64,000 nt of DNA from Exiguobacterium aurantiacum (GCF_001766415.1 NZ_MKXO01000001.1:806001-870000); one strand, 5' to 3'. Shown: positions 51,961 through 62,754, numbered from the stretch's first letter. Made by a program: numbers and translations. Notes: generated from the letters alone by a model not told the origin.

Positions 51961-52434
51961 TTATTTGATTTCTTTAATTTCGACGACCATGTCGCCACCA
52001 GGTGTCTGCACGTTCACGACGTCTCCGACGGTACGACCGAGAAGCGCTTTCGCGATCGGTGATTCGTTCGAGATTTTCCCGGTGAACGGGTCAGCCTCGG
52101 CACTACCGACGATTGTATATGTTTCGTCTTCATTGTCTGCTTGAATGAAGAACGTCACCGTTTTCCCGATCGCGACCATTGAATTGTCCGCACCATCGTC
52201 TTTGATGATGACGGCGTTACGAAGCATCTCTTCAAGTTGTGCGATGCGTCCTTCGACCATAGCCTGCTCTTCTTTCGCTGCATCGTACTCAGCGTTCTCA
52301 GACAAGTCTCCGAAGTCACGGGCAATCTTAATACTTTCAACGACTTCTTTACGGCGTACTGTCTTCAGTTCATTCAATTCATGTTCAATCTTGTCTTGTC
52401 CTTCTAACGTCATGTAATGTTGCTTTTCAGCCAT
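51961..52434 (-). CDS. greA: Transcription elongation factor GreA
   Basis: Rescues backtracked RNA polymerase by stimulating RNA cleavage, 157 residues. The N-terminal coiled coil has the functional tip [19 protein letters not shown], and the C-terminal FKBP-like domain ends with [27 protein letters not shown] precedes ATG 52434. Confidence 0.97.
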   Translation of the reverse strand: MAEKQHYMTLEGQDKIEHELNELKTVRRKEVVESIKIARDFGDLSENAEYDAAKEEQAMVEGRIAQLEEMLRNAVIIKDDGADNSMVAIGKTVTFFIQADNEDETYTIVGSAEADPFTGKISNESPIAKALLGRTVGDVVNVQTPGGDMVVEIKEIK

Positions 52435-52459
52435 ATCCGTCACTCCTTCATTGTCTCCT

Positions 52460-52488
52460 AGTATATTACAGCAAATCAGAATTGAAAA
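52460..52488 (-). promoter_or_regulatory. Promoter of greA
   Basis: TTTTCA and TATACT on the minus strand with a 17-bp spacer, 25 bp before the start. Confidence 0.6.
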
Positions 52489-52497
52489 CGATTTATT

Positions 52498-53136
52498 TTA
52501 GTAGGCCCGATTGCGTTCCGTGAGCACCCAGCGGATCTTCGTCACGAGCAGATCGATGGCGACAAAATTCTCGCCGCCTTCAGGGACGATGATGTCCGCG
52601 TAACGCTTCGTCGGCTCGCAAAATTGCAAGTGCATCGGACGGACGACGTTCGTATATTGGGCGACGACCGAATCGATCGAGCGTCCCCGCTCGTTAAGAT
52701 CGCGTTGCATCCGGCGTAAAATCCGGACGTCGGCGTCTGTGTCGACGAACACTTTAATATCCATCAACTCACGAAGACGGTCGTCCTCGAGTGCTAAAAT
52801 CCCTTCGACGATGACGACGTCGACCGGTTGGATCAAAATCGTCTCGTCCGAACGTGTATGGGCCGCATAATCGTAAACCGGCTTCTCGATCGCTTGATGA
52901 TTTTGCAACTGCTTGATCTGTTCGATCAACAAATCGTTGTCGAATGCGAACGGGTGGTCATAGTTCGTCTTATATCGCTCTTCCATCGTCATTTCTGACT
53001 GGTCTTTATAGTAGGCATCTTGCTCGATCATGACGACCGATTGTCCTTTGAACGCATCCACGAGTGCACGGGCGACGGTCGTCTTTCCAGATCCAGTCCC
53101 ACCGGCCACGCCGATAATGACGGGTTTATGTTGCAT
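52498..53136 (-). CDS. udk: Uridine kinase
   Basis: Phosphorylates uridine and cytidine for nucleotide salvage, 212 residues. P-loop [24 protein letters not shown] and VEGILALED are family signatures. ATG 53136 gives the usual N-terminus. A TTG directly before it lies at better spacing from GGAGG and is an alternative. It is next to trmR, and the two U32 peptidase genes found between them in B. subtilis are missing. Confidence 0.95.
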   Translation of the reverse strand: MQHKPVIIGVAGGTGSGKTTVARALVDAFKGQSVVMIEQDAYYKDQSEMTMEERYKTNYDHPFAFDNDLLIEQIKQLQNHQAIEKPVYDYAAHTRSDETILIQPVDVVIVEGILALEDDRLRELMDIKVFVDTDADVRILRRMQRDLNERGRSIDSVVAQYTNVVRPMHLQFCEPTKRYADIIVPEGGENFVAIDLLVTKIRWVLTERNRAY

Positions 53137-53152
53137 CAAAGTTAAATCCTCC

Positions 53153-53794
53153 TCATCGTAATTTACGACTGATTGCTAGGCCATCACCGAGAGGCAAAAT
53201 CGCGGTGTGATAATCGGTCCGTGCCATCAATTGCTCAGTAAACTGTTTTACGAGACGGACGAGCCGGCGTCTCCGACGGTCAAGAACTGACACGTCTTCG
53301 AGCAGGACGTCTCCTCTCAAAAACAAATTATCGCTGTAAATAGTACCACCAATTGGTACTAAAGCGCCATACCCATCAAAGAATTTTTGATATTGGCCTT
53401 TGGCTGCATCGATGAAAACCGCATCAAACGGTCCTTCGATCGACCCAATCAGTTCGACCGCATCGCCGTGAATGACGGTGATCCGGTCCGAGACGTCCGA
53501 CCGTCTGATAAAGCCGAGCGCTTCCTCGTAACGACGTGCGTTGCGTTCGATTGTGACGATCTCGGCCTCTGGCAACAGCTCAGCCATGCGGATCGCACTG
53601 TATCCGATCGCCGTCCCGACTTCAAGTATACGCTGCGGCCGTTGCATCGCAAGCAACGATAATAACACCTCTGAGCCGGTCAAGTCCATGATCGGCACGT
53701 GATGAACGCGCGCAAACTCTTCCATCTCCGCTAAGAGCGGTGACCGGTTTAAAATCAAGTCCTCCACGTATCCTTCATAGGATGAATGTTCCAC
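53153..53794 (-). CDS. trmR: tRNA 5-hydroxyuridine methyltransferase (TrmR/YrrM-like)
   Basis: SAM-dependent O-methyltransferase of 213 residues. The SAM loop [16 protein letters not shown], the acidic ribose residue in VTIERN, and [15 protein letters not shown] are typical of this caffeoyl-CoA-type fold. B. subtilis YrrM, now TrmR, methylates 5-hydroxyuridine in tRNA, and the same gene lies between mltG and udk there. The start is GTG after AGAGGTG. Confidence 0.9.
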   Translation of the reverse strand: MEHSSYEGYVEDLILNRSPLLAEMEEFARVHHVPIMDLTGSEVLLSLLAMQRPQRILEVGTAIGYSAIRMAELLPEAEIVTIERNARRYEEALGFIRRSDVSDRITVIHGDAVELIGSIEGPFDAVFIDAAKGQYQKFFDGYGALVPIGGTIYSDNLFLRGDVLLEDVSVLDRRRRRLVRLVKQFTEQLMARTDYHTAILPLGDGLAISRKLR

Positions 53795-53826
53795 GTCTTA
53801 CACCTCTTACTCTCTATTCATTCAAA

Positions 53827-53852
53827 CGACCGGAAGCCAAGGCCTCCGGTCG
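53827..53852 (-). terminator. Terminator-like hairpin between mltG and trmR
   Basis: CGACCGGA and TCCGGTCG around a partly paired 10-nt centre. The T-run on the minus strand is weak (TTTGAATG), so it may only attenuate. Confidence 0.5.
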
Positions 53853-53860
53853 CATATCTA

Positions 53861-55000
53861 TCAGTTGTTCGCTTCTTCGAACGCTTCCCATTCGGGGCGA
53901 TACGTGTTGACGTTCTGTTGATGTGCCTCATATGTCACTTCAAACAGAACTTCTCCGCTCGGGAAACCTTCGCGAGGCGGCCGTGCGTAGAAATAAACGT
54001 TGTCTGTATCGTTCGGGTTGAGCGTCGCTACGAACGCATCACGACTGACCGAGGCAATCGGACCAATCGGGATCCCAGGGTAACGGTACGTGTTATACAG
54101 TGAATCGTTTTGCAAATCATTGAACGACGTGAAAATTGACGTCTCACCCGTTCCGTACCAAACGGTCGGGTCGGACTGCAACTTCATCCCGTCCGCAAGC
54201 CGGTTCTCAAACACGCCGGCAATCTCTTGACGGTCTTCTGTCGATACCGCTTCTTTTTCGACGACGGAAGCGAGGGCGAGCGTCTCGTGGAACGTACGTC
54301 CTGACGCCTCGACAGTATCAGCATACTCGAGATATAGCTGTTCGGTCGGCTTGAGCATCTCATCGATGATTTGTGTGAGCGTGACACCTTTGTCGAACTC
54401 ATACGTGGCCGGGAACAAGTAGCCTTCGAGCGGGTGATAAATCCCTTCTGCTAACACTTCTTCGGTCAACATCTCGTGTTCGGCGACGAGTGAACGGATA
54501 TATTCCTGATCGCTCAGCTGTGCCGAAATCTCTTCTTTCGGAATTTCAGCCACGTTGGCGAGCCGCGCGATGACTTGATCGATTGTGAATCCTTCTGGAA
54601 TGACGAGTTTGATGTCAGGTACGACGATCACTTTACCTGTTTTCAGCGTGGCGATCAACTCGTCAAGTGACTGTGACGGAGACAGCGTATACGTCCCCGC
54701 CTGGAACGATGACTCATTTTTAAACCGTGTGTATAAACGGAAAATCGTGCTACTCCTCACAAGTCCATTCTCTTCGAGTAGTTCGCCAATATAACCTGAG
54801 CCTGCACCGAGCGGAACCTCGACTTCGACCGTTTCGGACGAAGCGGGATCGATCGGCTCAAGTGACCGCTTTACGAATGCATACGAGACAGCGGCGCCCG
54901 TGGCGATGACAAGAAGAAAGACAGCAAGGATAATAACCGTGATGCGTCGAACGATCCGGCTACGCGCACGCTTCTCATCAGGCATCGATGGATGGTTCAT
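53861..55000 (-). CDS. mltG: Endolytic murein transglycosylase MltG
   Basis: Membrane-bound YceG-family lytic transglycosylase of 379 residues that cuts nascent glycan strands. One N-terminal helix (about residues 19-41) leads to a LysM-like region (VEVPLGAGSGYIGELLEENGLV) and the catalytic domain with Glu in LASVVEKEAV, followed by LQSDPTVWYGTG and NTYRYPGIPIGPIASV. GGGGAG precedes the ATG. The order matches B. subtilis yrrL. Confidence 0.95.
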   Translation of the reverse strand: MNHPSMPDEKRARSRIVRRITVIILAVFLLVIATGAAVSYAFVKRSLEPIDPASSETVEVEVPLGAGSGYIGELLEENGLVRSSTIFRLYTRFKNESSFQAGTYTLSPSQSLDELIATLKTGKVIVVPDIKLVIPEGFTIDQVIARLANVAEIPKEEISAQLSDQEYIRSLVAEHEMLTEEVLAEGIYHPLEGYLFPATYEFDKGVTLTQIIDEMLKPTEQLYLEYADTVEASGRTFHETLALASVVEKEAVSTEDRQEIAGVFENRLADGMKLQSDPTVWYGTGETSIFTSFNDLQNDSLYNTYRYPGIPIGPIASVSRDAFVATLNPNDTDNVYFYARPPREGFPSGEVLFEVTYEAHQQNVNTYRPEWEAFEEANN

Positions 55001-55069
55001 GCGTGTTCTCCCCTGTTCTTCTGTATGAAGATGGGCGACGAGGGTTTACCCTAGCCGCCCGTCCATTTA

Positions 55070-55366
55070 TTAGTCTAATCCGACTTCGTCGTTGACGATG
55101 TCGAACGCTTCCATCACTTCTTCAAAGTCATCATCATCTTCGACGAGTTTCAAGATGAACTCACCATCTTCAAGTTCTTCGATTTCAAACGCGTAAACTT
55201 CGATTGTATCTTCATCTTCTGTTTCCGGGTTACCGACTGGTTCGAGGACGACAAACGTCTTTTTCGAACGGTCGCTCGTCATACGGAAAATTTCTGCAAA
55301 TAAATGCTCGTCTCCATTTTCATCTGGAATACGGTACATTTCTTCTTCACGACGGATTTCTGCCAT
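55070..55366 (-). CDS. yrzB: DUF1292 protein (YrzB-like)
   Basis: Small acidic cytoplasmic protein of 98 residues. The typical DUF1292 segment EVYAFEIEELEDGEFILKLVEDDDDFEEVMEAF-like stretch is seen from residue 55. Function unknown. It always lies downstream of ruvX in Bacilli, as here, 14 bp after it. Confidence 0.9.
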   Translation of the reverse strand: MAEIRREEEMYRIPDENGDEHLFAEIFRMTSDRSKKTFVVLEPVGNPETEDEDTIEVYAFEIEELEDGEFILKLVEDDDDFEEVMEAFDIVNDEVGLD

Positions 55367-55379
55367 GCGTAGTTCCTCC

Positions 55380-55802
55380 TTATTTCCCTGGACGATCCAG
55401 GTAATTTTGTAAAATCATGACGGCTGCCATCTTATCGATGACGGCCTTTCTCTTTTTACGGCTGACGTCTGCTGAAATGAGCATCCGCTCCGCTTGCATC
55501 GTCGTTAAACGTTCGTCGACGAGAACAGTCGGCAAACCGGTCGCCTCGGTGAGGGCGGCGGCAAACGCCTGTGACGCCTCACCCCGAGGACCGATCGTTG
55601 CGTTCATGTTCTTCGGAAGACCAACGACGACTTCTTTCACATCGTACTGCTCGATAATCGGTCGAAGCAAACGAACAGCCTGTTCAAAGTCGGGTTCCGT
55701 CCAATAGACCGTCTCCACACCTTGCGCCGTCCAACCCATGAGATCGCTCACTGCGACCCCAATCGTCTTCGAACCGACATCAAGCCCCATAACTCGCTTC
55801 AT
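55380..55802 (-). CDS. ruvX: RuvX/YqgF-type Holliday junction resolvase-like nuclease
   Basis: RNase H-fold nuclease of 140 residues, linked to 16S rRNA 5' processing in E. coli and to recombination in others. [15 protein letters not shown] with catalytic Asp, [10 protein letters not shown], and [11 protein letters not shown] with the next acidic residue, are present. It begins one base after reoM and is in the alaS operon. Confidence 0.94.
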   Translation of the reverse strand: MKRVMGLDVGSKTIGVAVSDLMGWTAQGVETVYWTEPDFEQAVRLLRPIIEQYDVKEVVVGLPKNMNATIGPRGEASQAFAAALTEATGLPTVLVDERLTTMQAERMLISADVSRKKRKAVIDKMAAVMILQNYLDRPGK

Positions 55803-55803
55803 A

Positions 55804-56070
55804 TTAGTCCTCTTTCCGATCGTTCAAATACGATTTGACCAACTCTTCGAGCAGTTCATCTCGCTCAATTTTGCGAATCAAGTTTCGCGCATCGTTATGA
55901 CGCGGAATGTAGGCAGGGTCACCTGACAACAAGTATCCGACGATTTGATTGATCGGTTGGTAGCCTTTTTCCTCGAGTGCTTGATACACCGTGATCAGTG
56001 TCTCTCGAGTATTGGCTCGATTATCATCTTCTGGAAAATTGAATTGCATCGTGCGATCCATTTGGCTCAC
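55804..56070 (-). CDS. reoM: IreB/ReoM family regulatory phosphoprotein
   Basis: Small cytoplasmic protein of 88 residues. In Listeria its homologue ReoM is phosphorylated at Thr7 by the PASTA kinase PrkA and then stops helping ClpCP degrade MurA. Thr7 is conserved here (MSQMDRT). The core [28 protein letters not shown] is almost invariant. It lies between alaS and ruvX, the standard order. Confidence 0.95.
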   Translation of the reverse strand: MSQMDRTMQFNFPEDDNRANTRETLITVYQALEEKGYQPINQIVGYLLSGDPAYIPRHNDARNLIRKIERDELLEELVKSYLNDRKED

Positions 56071-56107
56071 AAGAATCCACCTCTTTCCGTTTGCACTTCA
56101 CATTCTA

Positions 56108-58750
56108 TTATGCCAGTGATTGAACGTAATGTGAAGCAAACTTCAATGCTTCGTCCAGTTTTGTCGCATCACGACCTCCGGCTTGCGCCATATCAGGACG
56201 GCCGCCGCCGCCTCCACCGCAACGAGTCGCGACTTCTTTAATCAATTTCCCGGCGTGGAAACCGCGGTCGTTCAAGTCTTTCGTCACACCTGCGACCAGG
56301 TTGACCTTGTCACCGTTCGCTGATCCGAGAATGATGACGGCTGATCCAAGTTTTCCTTTCAACTCGTCGACCATGCCCCGGAGCGCATCCATATCCTGTC
56401 CGTCGACACGTTTGGCGATCAATTGGACGTCGCCGTACGTCTCGATCGAATCCGTGAGCGTTGACGCCTCGATGTTCGCAAGTTTGGCTTTCAACGACTC
56501 GGTCGCGCGTTCCGTCTCTTTCATTTCAACTTGAAGCGCTTGGACGCGAGTAGGCACTTCGAACGGTTTCGTCTTCAACAGTTTCGCAGCCGCTTCAAGC
56601 GTCTCGATATGTTGGTTCATGACTTCATACGCGCCAGCGCCTGTGACTGCCTCGATCCGGCGAGTCCCGGCCCCGATACCTGACTCAGACAAAATTTTGA
56701 ACAAACCGATTTCAGCCGTGTTGGCGACGTGGCAACCTCCGCATAGCTCGACCGAGTAATCACCGGCCGCGACGACGCGGACGACGTCCCCGTACTTCTC
56801 TCCGAACAGCGCCATCGCTCCCTTCGCTTTCGCGTCGGCGATGTTCATCTCTTCGATATCGACACCGATTGATGCCCAAATCTTCTCGTTCACTTGACGT
56901 TCGATCGACTGGAGTTCATCCGCTGTCACTTGACCGAAGTGCGAGAAGTCGAAGCGGAGACGGTCCGGTGTCACGAGGGATCCGGCTTGATTGACGTGCT
57001 CACCGAGCGTATCTTTCAAAGCGCGGTGCAACAAGTGCGTCGCCGTATGGTTCTTGATGATCGCTTGGCGCTCGTCTTTATCGACCGTAGCCGTCACCGC
57101 GACCTCAGCCTTGGCGATCCCTGAATCGACGACGACCGTATGCAAGTTTTGACCGTTCGGTGCTTTCGATACACCCGTGACGCGCAAGACGAAGTCCGTT
57201 CCGACGATTCGGCCTTTGTCGCCGACCTGACCGCCACTCTCGGCGTAGAACGGCGTGTGGTCAAGGATGACTTGCGCCTCTTCTCCTGCCGCGACAACGT
57301 CCGCAAGCTCGCCGTTATGAATCAAGCTAACGATTTTCGCTTCAGACTCAAGATCCGTGTACCCGACGAATGATGACGGGAGCGTGATGTCAGCGAGGAC
57401 ACCGGATTGAATTTGCATCGACTCGACGTCAGCACGTGCCGTACGGGCCCGTTCACGTTGTGCGTTCATCGCTTGCTTGAATCCATCCTCATCAACCGTC
57501 AACTTGTGGTCTTCTGCGTATTCGATCGTCAACTCGAGCGGGAAACCGTACGTGTCATATAGACGGAACGCGTCTTCTCCACTGATCACGTTCGATCCAG
57601 TTGCTTTTTGTGCTTTCGCGACTTCGTTCAAGATCGCAAGGCCGTCGTGAAGCGTCTCGTGGAAGCGCTCCTCTTCGTTCTTGATGACTTTTTTGATGAA
57701 GTCCTTTTTCTCACTCACTTCTGGATAGAAGTCGACCATGATGTCGCCGACGACGTCGACGAGTTCAAACATGAACGGACGCTCGATCCCAAGCATCTTC
57801 GCGTAACGGACGGCACGACGGAGCAGACGGCGCAACACGTAGCCGCGGCCTTCGTTTGATGGGAGTGCCCCGTCCCCGATCGCGAACGATACGGTCCGGA
57901 TGTGGTCGGCGATGACTTTGAACGCAACGTCTTTACTGTTGTTAGCCCGATACGTCTCACCGCTGATTTTTTCTGTCTCGCGAATGATCGGCATGAACAA
58001 GTCGGTGTCGAAGTTCGTCGGCACGTCTTGAAGCACACTCGCCATTCGCTCGAGTCCCATCCCTGTATCAATGTTTTTACGCGGGAGCTCGGTGTAGTTA
58101 CCGTGACCGTCATGGTTGAACTGGCTGAAGACGATGTTCCAAATTTCAAGGTAACGCTCGTTTTCGCCGCCTGGATAAAGTTCCGGGTCAGTCGGGTCGT
58201 CACCGAACGCCGGGCCGCGATCGAAGAAGATTTCCGTATTCGGGCCAGACGGGCCTTCGCCGATCTCCCAGAAGTTTTCTTTGAGCGGGATGATCCGGTC
58301 AGCAGGAACACCTAACTCGAGCCAAATTTGTTTCGCTTCCTCGTCATCCGGGTGAATCGTTACCGACAAAAAGTCCGGGTCAAGCCCGTACCAGTCGTCG
58401 CTCGTGAGTAGTTCCCAACCCCATTTGATGGCGTCTTCGCGGAAATATTCACCGACCGAGAAGTTCCCGAGCATCTCGAAGAACGTATGGTGACGCGCCG
58501 TCTTCCCGACGTTTTCGATATCGTTCGTCCGAATCGACTTCTGGGCGTTGACGATACGCGGGTTTGCCGGAATGACGCGGCCGTCAAAATATTTTTTAAG
58601 CGTCGCGACGCCTGAGTTGATCCAAAGAAGTGTCGGGTCCTCGACCGGTACGAGTGAGGCACTCGGCTCGACCGCGTGTCCTTTTGACTTAAAGAAATCT
58701 AAATACATTTGGCGAATCTCGGCGCCAGTTAATGGTTTGAGCGGTTTCAT
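56108..58750 (-). CDS. alaS: Alanyl-tRNA synthetase
   Basis: Class II synthetase of 880 residues. Motif 1 starts at the N-terminus ([17 protein letters not shown]), the editing domain has [13 protein letters not shown], and the oligomerisation/C-Ala domain ends in [30 protein letters not shown] precedes ATG 58750. A T-box leader controls it together with reoM, ruvX and yrzB. Confidence 0.97.
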   Translation of the reverse strand: MKPLKPLTGAEIRQMYLDFFKSKGHAVEPSASLVPVEDPTLLWINSGVATLKKYFDGRVIPANPRIVNAQKSIRTNDIENVGKTARHHTFFEMLGNFSVGEYFREDAIKWGWELLTSDDWYGLDPDFLSVTIHPDDEEAKQIWLELGVPADRIIPLKENFWEIGEGPSGPNTEIFFDRGPAFGDDPTDPELYPGGENERYLEIWNIVFSQFNHDGHGNYTELPRKNIDTGMGLERMASVLQDVPTNFDTDLFMPIIRETEKISGETYRANNSKDVAFKVIADHIRTVSFAIGDGALPSNEGRGYVLRRLLRRAVRYAKMLGIERPFMFELVDVVGDIMVDFYPEVSEKKDFIKKVIKNEEERFHETLHDGLAILNEVAKAQKATGSNVISGEDAFRLYDTYGFPLELTIEYAEDHKLTVDEDGFKQAMNAQRERARTARADVESMQIQSGVLADITLPSSFVGYTDLESEAKIVSLIHNGELADVVAAGEEAQVILDHTPFYAESGGQVGDKGRIVGTDFVLRVTGVSKAPNGQNLHTVVVDSGIAKAEVAVTATVDKDERQAIIKNHTATHLLHRALKDTLGEHVNQAGSLVTPDRLRFDFSHFGQVTADELQSIERQVNEKIWASIGVDIEEMNIADAKAKGAMALFGEKYGDVVRVVAAGDYSVELCGGCHVANTAEIGLFKILSESGIGAGTRRIEAVTGAGAYEVMNQHIETLEAAAKLLKTKPFEVPTRVQALQVEMKETERATESLKAKLANIEASTLTDSIETYGDVQLIAKRVDGQDMDALRGMVDELKGKLGSAVIILGSANGDKVNLVAGVTKDLNDRGFHAGKLIKEVATRCGGGGGGRPDMAQAGGRDATKLDEALKFASHYVQSLA

Positions 58751-58776
58751 CAACAATTCCTCCTTATTCTGAACGA

Positions 58777-59033
58777 AACGAAAAAAAAGCGATGCCCGTC
58801 CCTGTGGAAAGGGACGAAAGCATCGCTTCGTGGTACCACCCTCGTTCGCACGGATTTACCGTGCCTCGAAACATCCGATAACGCGGATGAGACGCCCAGG
58901 GTGAGTGGGGACTCCAGACTAGCTTCGGTCGACCGACCCCCATCTTCTCACAGCCTAGGAAGATGTCTCTGGTGAGGCGGTTACGACTTACTCATTTCCT
59001 TCATCGTCTTTAATCGTTTCAGTTTTCTATTGG
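58777..59033 (-). ncRNA. T-box leader of alaS (tRNA-Ala)
   Basis: The T-box GAGGGTGGTACCACG is seen on the minus strand at about 58829-58843, after a GCACGGTAAATCCGTGC stem. The terminator stem, AAGCGATGC with an inner CCGTCCC/GGGACG stem, ends in TTTTTTTT near 58786. A GCT at 58921-58923 is one possible alanine specifier, but the assignment is not certain. Confidence 0.9.
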
Positions 59034-59035
59034 TC

Positions 59036-59064
59036 ATTATCACATGTCAGAAACCAGACGTCAA
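59036..59064 (-). promoter_or_regulatory. Promoter of the alaS operon
   Basis: TTGACG and GATAAT on the minus strand with a 17-bp spacer. The -35 overlaps the recD2 stop codon. Confidence 0.6.
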
Positions 59065-61271
59065 GACTTGCCGCCAAGCCGTTCGACGAGTTTTGTCCGC
59101 CGCACCGGCTCTTCTTCCCGCGTCGCCGCCTCGAGCGCCCGGACGTCGCCGAACAAGAGCAAACTCTTCTTCGCCCGCGTGACGGCCGTATAGATCAAGT
59201 TGCGCGACGAGCGGAAGCCGCCGTTGAAGAAGACGGGCATGAGTACGATCGGAAACTCGGAGCCTTGCGACTTATGGATCGTGATCGCATAGGCGTGGGT
59301 GAACTGGTCCCATTCGCTGCGGTTGTATTCGACCTCGGTCTGGTCGAAGCGGATGTAAATCTTATCGACTTTGTCGACGTTCTCTTTGGCGAAGAAGATG
59401 TTCGTGATCTCGCCGATGTCACCGTTATAGACGTTCTCTTCGGCGTTGTTGACGAGTTGGAGCACTTTGTCGCCGCTCCGGTACGTCCGATTGCCGTGTT
59501 TTACTTCCCTTGCCGCCGACTTCGGATTGAACACGTTTTGGAGCGCCTCGTTCAACCCATCGATGCCGCATACCCCGCGATACGTCGGGGCGAGCACTTG
59601 GATATCGAACGGCGAATAGCCTTTTCGCAGTGCGGCGCCGGCCATCTGACAGATCGCCTGCAGCGCCGTCTCTTGGTTCGCCGTATAAAACCGGCGGTCC
59701 GGCAACGCCGCGAGCAAGTCGTCTGGCATTTGTTTCGCGTTGAGCGCGTGCGCCAAACGCAGGATGCTCGACTCGGACGCCTGCCGGTGGACGACGTCGA
59801 GCCGGACGACAGGGATGCCGCCGGTCGCCATCAAGTCGGCGAGCACTTGTCCCGGTCCGACCGACGGGAGTTGATCACGGTCACCGACGAACAAGATCTT
59901 CATCCCGTTCGGCACGGCCCGCAGCAGGCTGCGGAACAAGAAGATATCGATCATCGAGGCCTCGTCAACGATTAACACTTTGCCGACGAGCGGGTTCGTG
60001 TCATCGACTTGGAATGAGCTGCCGTCGAACTTGAGCAACCGGTGAATCGTCGAGGCCGGTAGCCCGGTCGATTCACTGAGCCGCTTGGCGGCGCGGCCGG
60101 TCGGTGCGGCGAGGACGAACGGGAACGGTTGGTTCGGTACCGGCTCGAGTTTCCAATCGAACACGTCGCTGAGGGCGTGGATGATGCCGCGGACGACAGT
60201 CGTCTTCCCTGTTCCCGGTCCGCCGGTGAGCACCATGAGCGGGGACTTCAAAGCGAGCTCGATCGCTTCGCGCTGTTGCTTGGCGTACTCGATCGAGAAC
60301 ATCTCCTCGACCCGGCCGACCGCGTCGAAGATCGTCGTCATATCGACGTCTTCCGTCGTCGATGTCGACATGATCCTGGCCAGTTCTTCGGCTGCTTTTC
60401 GTTCAGCCCGGTAGATGCGTGGATGATAGACGACACCGTCCTCGACGATGATCCGTTCATCCTTGACGAGCGTCTCGAGCGCGCCGTTGAGTGCCTCGCC
60501 CGGGTCGCCGCCGATGATACGCGGCATCTCACTCGCGAGTTGATCGGCCGTGACGAACAAGTGTCCGTTCCCTTGCTCGAGTTCGAGCACATACAATACC
60601 GCCGCCGCGATCCGCTCCGGATGGATGCCTTGAATCCCGAAGTGAGCGGCGATGGCGTCGGCCGTCTTGAAGCCGATACCTTGCACGTCATACATGAGCG
60701 CGTATGGATTCTTTTCAATCGTCTCCATAGCCCGTCCTTCATACTCCTTATGAATCTTCGAAGCGAGTCGCGGGGTCACGTCGAACGGGGCTAAAAACAG
60801 CAACAGCTGGTCGACCCCGTATAAGACGTTCAACCGCTCGGTGATGACGCGGGCTTGTTTTTCTTTCAACCCTTCGATTTTCGATAAGACATCGGGATGC
60901 TTGACGATCTGGTCGATACAATCGTCACCGAGCGTGTCCGCGATTTTTTGTGCCGTCTTTTGGCCGATCCCTGGGAACGATCCGTTCGTCAAAAAACGGA
61001 CAGCGGCCCGCTTCGTCATCGGGACGACGCGGCGGATCCAATCCGCTTTCATCTGTTTGCCAAACCGTGGATGGTCGACGAGACGGCCGTGCGCTTTGTA
61101 CGTCTCGCCTTTCTCAATGCCGACACCGACGCCGGCGATGACCATTTCGGTCTCGTCTGTCTCAAAATTTTTCTCTTTTATACGTACGAGCGCAATGGTG
61201 TGCGCTTCTTCTTCCGATTGAAACAGGACGCGGATGACTTTTCCTGTCAACTCGTAAGGTGCTGCTATCAT
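59061..61271 (-). CDS. recD2: RecD2-type ATP-dependent 5'-3' DNA helicase
   Basis: SF1B helicase of 736 residues that acts without RecBC. N-terminal OB and helix-hairpin-helix regions (FPGIGQKTAQKIAD, GIGFKTADAIAAHFG) precede Walker A GGPGTGKTT near residue 350, VDEASMID, GDRDQLPSVGPG and the late SH3-like motif AYAITIHKSQGSEFP. ATG 61271 follows GGAGGTGGCTCGA. In B. subtilis the same gene (yrrC) lies near alaS. Confidence 0.95.
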   Translation of the reverse strand: MIAAPYELTGKVIRVLFQSEEEAHTIALVRIKEKNFETDETEMVIAGVGVGIEKGETYKAHGRLVDHPRFGKQMKADWIRRVVPMTKRAAVRFLTNGSFPGIGQKTAQKIADTLGDDCIDQIVKHPDVLSKIEGLKEKQARVITERLNVLYGVDQLLLFLAPFDVTPRLASKIHKEYEGRAMETIEKNPYALMYDVQGIGFKTADAIAAHFGIQGIHPERIAAAVLYVLELEQGNGHLFVTADQLASEMPRIIGGDPGEALNGALETLVKDERIIVEDGVVYHPRIYRAERKAAEELARIMSTSTTEDVDMTTIFDAVGRVEEMFSIEYAKQQREAIELALKSPLMVLTGGPGTGKTTVVRGIIHALSDVFDWKLEPVPNQPFPFVLAAPTGRAAKRLSESTGLPASTIHRLLKFDGSSFQVDDTNPLVGKVLIVDEASMIDIFLFRSLLRAVPNGMKILFVGDRDQLPSVGPGQVLADLMATGGIPVVRLDVVHRQASESSILRLAHALNAKQMPDDLLAALPDRRFYTANQETALQAICQMAGAALRKGYSPFDIQVLAPTYRGVCGIDGLNEALQNVFNPKSAAREVKHGNRTYRSGDKVLQLVNNAEENVYNGDIGEITNIFFAKENVDKVDKIYIRFDQTEVEYNRSEWDQFTHAYAITIHKSQGSEFPIVLMPVFFNGGFRSSRNLIYTAVTRAKKSLLLFGDVRALEAATREEEPVRRTKLVERLGGKS

Positions 61272-61338
61272 TCGAGCCACCTCCAGCTAGTTTTCCATTC
61301 CCCATTATAGCCCGAGTTCGAACGGTAGAACAAATGGA

Positions 61339-62025
61339 CTAACTGAATAGATTCAAGATTTGCTCGAGTTGATCGAGGTTAAGCCGCTCGAGCAGCCGAA
61401 TCAATTGGTCGATATCGACCCGATTTAAGATGCGTTCGAGTTGTTCCAAGTCGACGGTCTCTAGCAACCGCTCGAACCGTTCGAGTTCACCTGAGTTGAC
61501 GTATCCTTCGAGCCGATCAAATAGCTCGGTCCGCTCGATGCGGAACAGCTGCTCGAGTGACGGTCGTTGAATGAAGAAGACGAGCCCGGCGGCCGCTACG
61601 TGGACACCCCAGTTGAGAACGACGTGACCGAGCCGTACCGTCTGTCCGACGAACGGGATGAGCGGGATGAACGAGAGTTGCAAGACGATGATGATGAGTT
61701 GAACGTACGGGTTCGAGATGAACCAGGCGGTGAGCGCGAGCAGTGCTGGGACGACCCACGCCACCCCGACCGTCCCGAGCGTCTTGGTCCACGACCGGTT
61801 TGATGACAATAGCCAATGCATGAGGATCCCGATGACGAGGAACGTCACAAACAATAACAAAAGCGTCGACGTCGCCCGCTCGGACTCGACGACGACCCGG
61901 TACAGCACGTTGTTCGTCCACTCCCCGCTGGCAAGCCGGTCATCGACCGCTGTAAATAAACGTCCGAGCATGAACCATTCGACAATGAAAAATACGACGA
62001 CACTGAATAGACTAAGTATGCGCAT
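61339..62025 (-). CDS. Membrane protein with C-terminal 12-residue Leu-rich repeats
   Basis: Unrecognised 228-residue protein with about five membrane helices in residues 1-165. The last 48 residues are four tandem 12-residue units of the form (L/I)-x-x-(L/F)-x-x-(L/I)-L-x-x-(V/L)-(D/N): LERFERLLETVD, LEQLERILNRVD, IDQLIRLLERLN, LDQLEQILNLFS. These would form amphipathic helices for oligomer or partner binding. GGGGAG precedes the ATG. No terminator or partner gene clarifies the role. Confidence 0.7.
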   Translation of the reverse strand: MRILSLFSVVVFFIVEWFMLGRLFTAVDDRLASGEWTNNVLYRVVVESERATSTLLLLFVTFLVIGILMHWLLSSNRSWTKTLGTVGVAWVVPALLALTAWFISNPYVQLIIIVLQLSFIPLIPFVGQTVRLGHVVLNWGVHVAAAGLVFFIQRPSLEQLFRIERTELFDRLEGYVNSGELERFERLLETVDLEQLERILNRVDIDQLIRLLERLNLDQLEQILNLFS

Positions 62026-62143
62026 GATGTCTCCCCTTTCTAGCGTTCCCCTTCTTTTCCCCGAACATGAAACAAGCTATGCACGTTTTTTGCTGAATCA
62101 AAGGGGGAACTGTCGAAGTGAAACCATGAAGGAGGAAACAATT

Positions 62144-62692
62144 ATGACGAAGCGGCTACCAATCAGTGGACTATGTGAACTCGTATTAGAAGTGACCGAT
62201 ATGACGGAGGCCGTCGATTTTTGGCACGGTAAGCTCGGTCTGCCGGTCGTCGAGCAATGGGTCGGGGATGACGCCGAACCGAGCGCGTCGCAAGAACAAG
62301 CGAACGAACCTTGGGCGACATGGCTGTACGTCGGCGGCAACACACGCCTCGGTCTTTGGCTGAAGCGTGACTTCACTCCAGACGAGGAAGAAAACCGTCA
62401 GCAACAAGTGACCGCATGGGACACGCTGTATGACGAAGGCGGCGCCCACGTCCATTGTGCCTTTTTCGTGCCGATGGAATCGTTCGATCAAGCGTTAGAA
62501 GTGCTCGAGGCGTCAACGATCCCGACGAAGTTGCGGACGTGGGACGAGGATGAGACGGTCAACGGCAAAGAGCGCTCGGTCTATTTTAAGGACCCGAGCA
62601 AGAACGTCATCGAACTGTATACGAAAAATATGGACGAGGCGTACGGCGAGTTTGCCGGCAAGCCGGTGAAGATCACGACGAAACAGTTATGA
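62144..62692 (+). CDS. VOC (glyoxalase/bleomycin resistance) family protein
   Basis: Small metal-dependent or binding protein of 182 residues with one or two VOC modules. CELVLEVTDMTEAVDFWHGKLGLPVVEQW is the typical first betaalphabetabetabeta element and RSVYFKDPSKNVIELY the last strand with the metal Glu. The ligand is unknown. Start ATG 62144 follows GGAGGAAACAATT. Confidence 0.85.
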   Translation: MTKRLPISGLCELVLEVTDMTEAVDFWHGKLGLPVVEQWVGDDAEPSASQEQANEPWATWLYVGGNTRLGLWLKRDFTPDEEENRQQQVTAWDTLYDEGGAHVHCAFFVPMESFDQALEVLEASTIPTKLRTWDEDETVNGKERSVYFKDPSKNVIELYTKNMDEAYGEFAGKPVKITTKQL

Positions 62693-62754
62693 ATGCGATG
62701 GAAGCTGAACGAGCCGCATGATAAGATGAGAGAAAATGGTAAAGGTTGTGCTCT

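Noticed and set aside
59265-59975. 236-codon open frame opposite recD2
   Set aside because: Composition (Asp, Val and Arg rich) is the usual shadow of a GC-rich gene on the other strand. There is no binding site.
61718-62143. N-terminal extension of the VOC protein frame
   Set aside because: The extension runs antisense through the membrane repeat gene. A strong ribosome binding site lies directly before ATG 62144.
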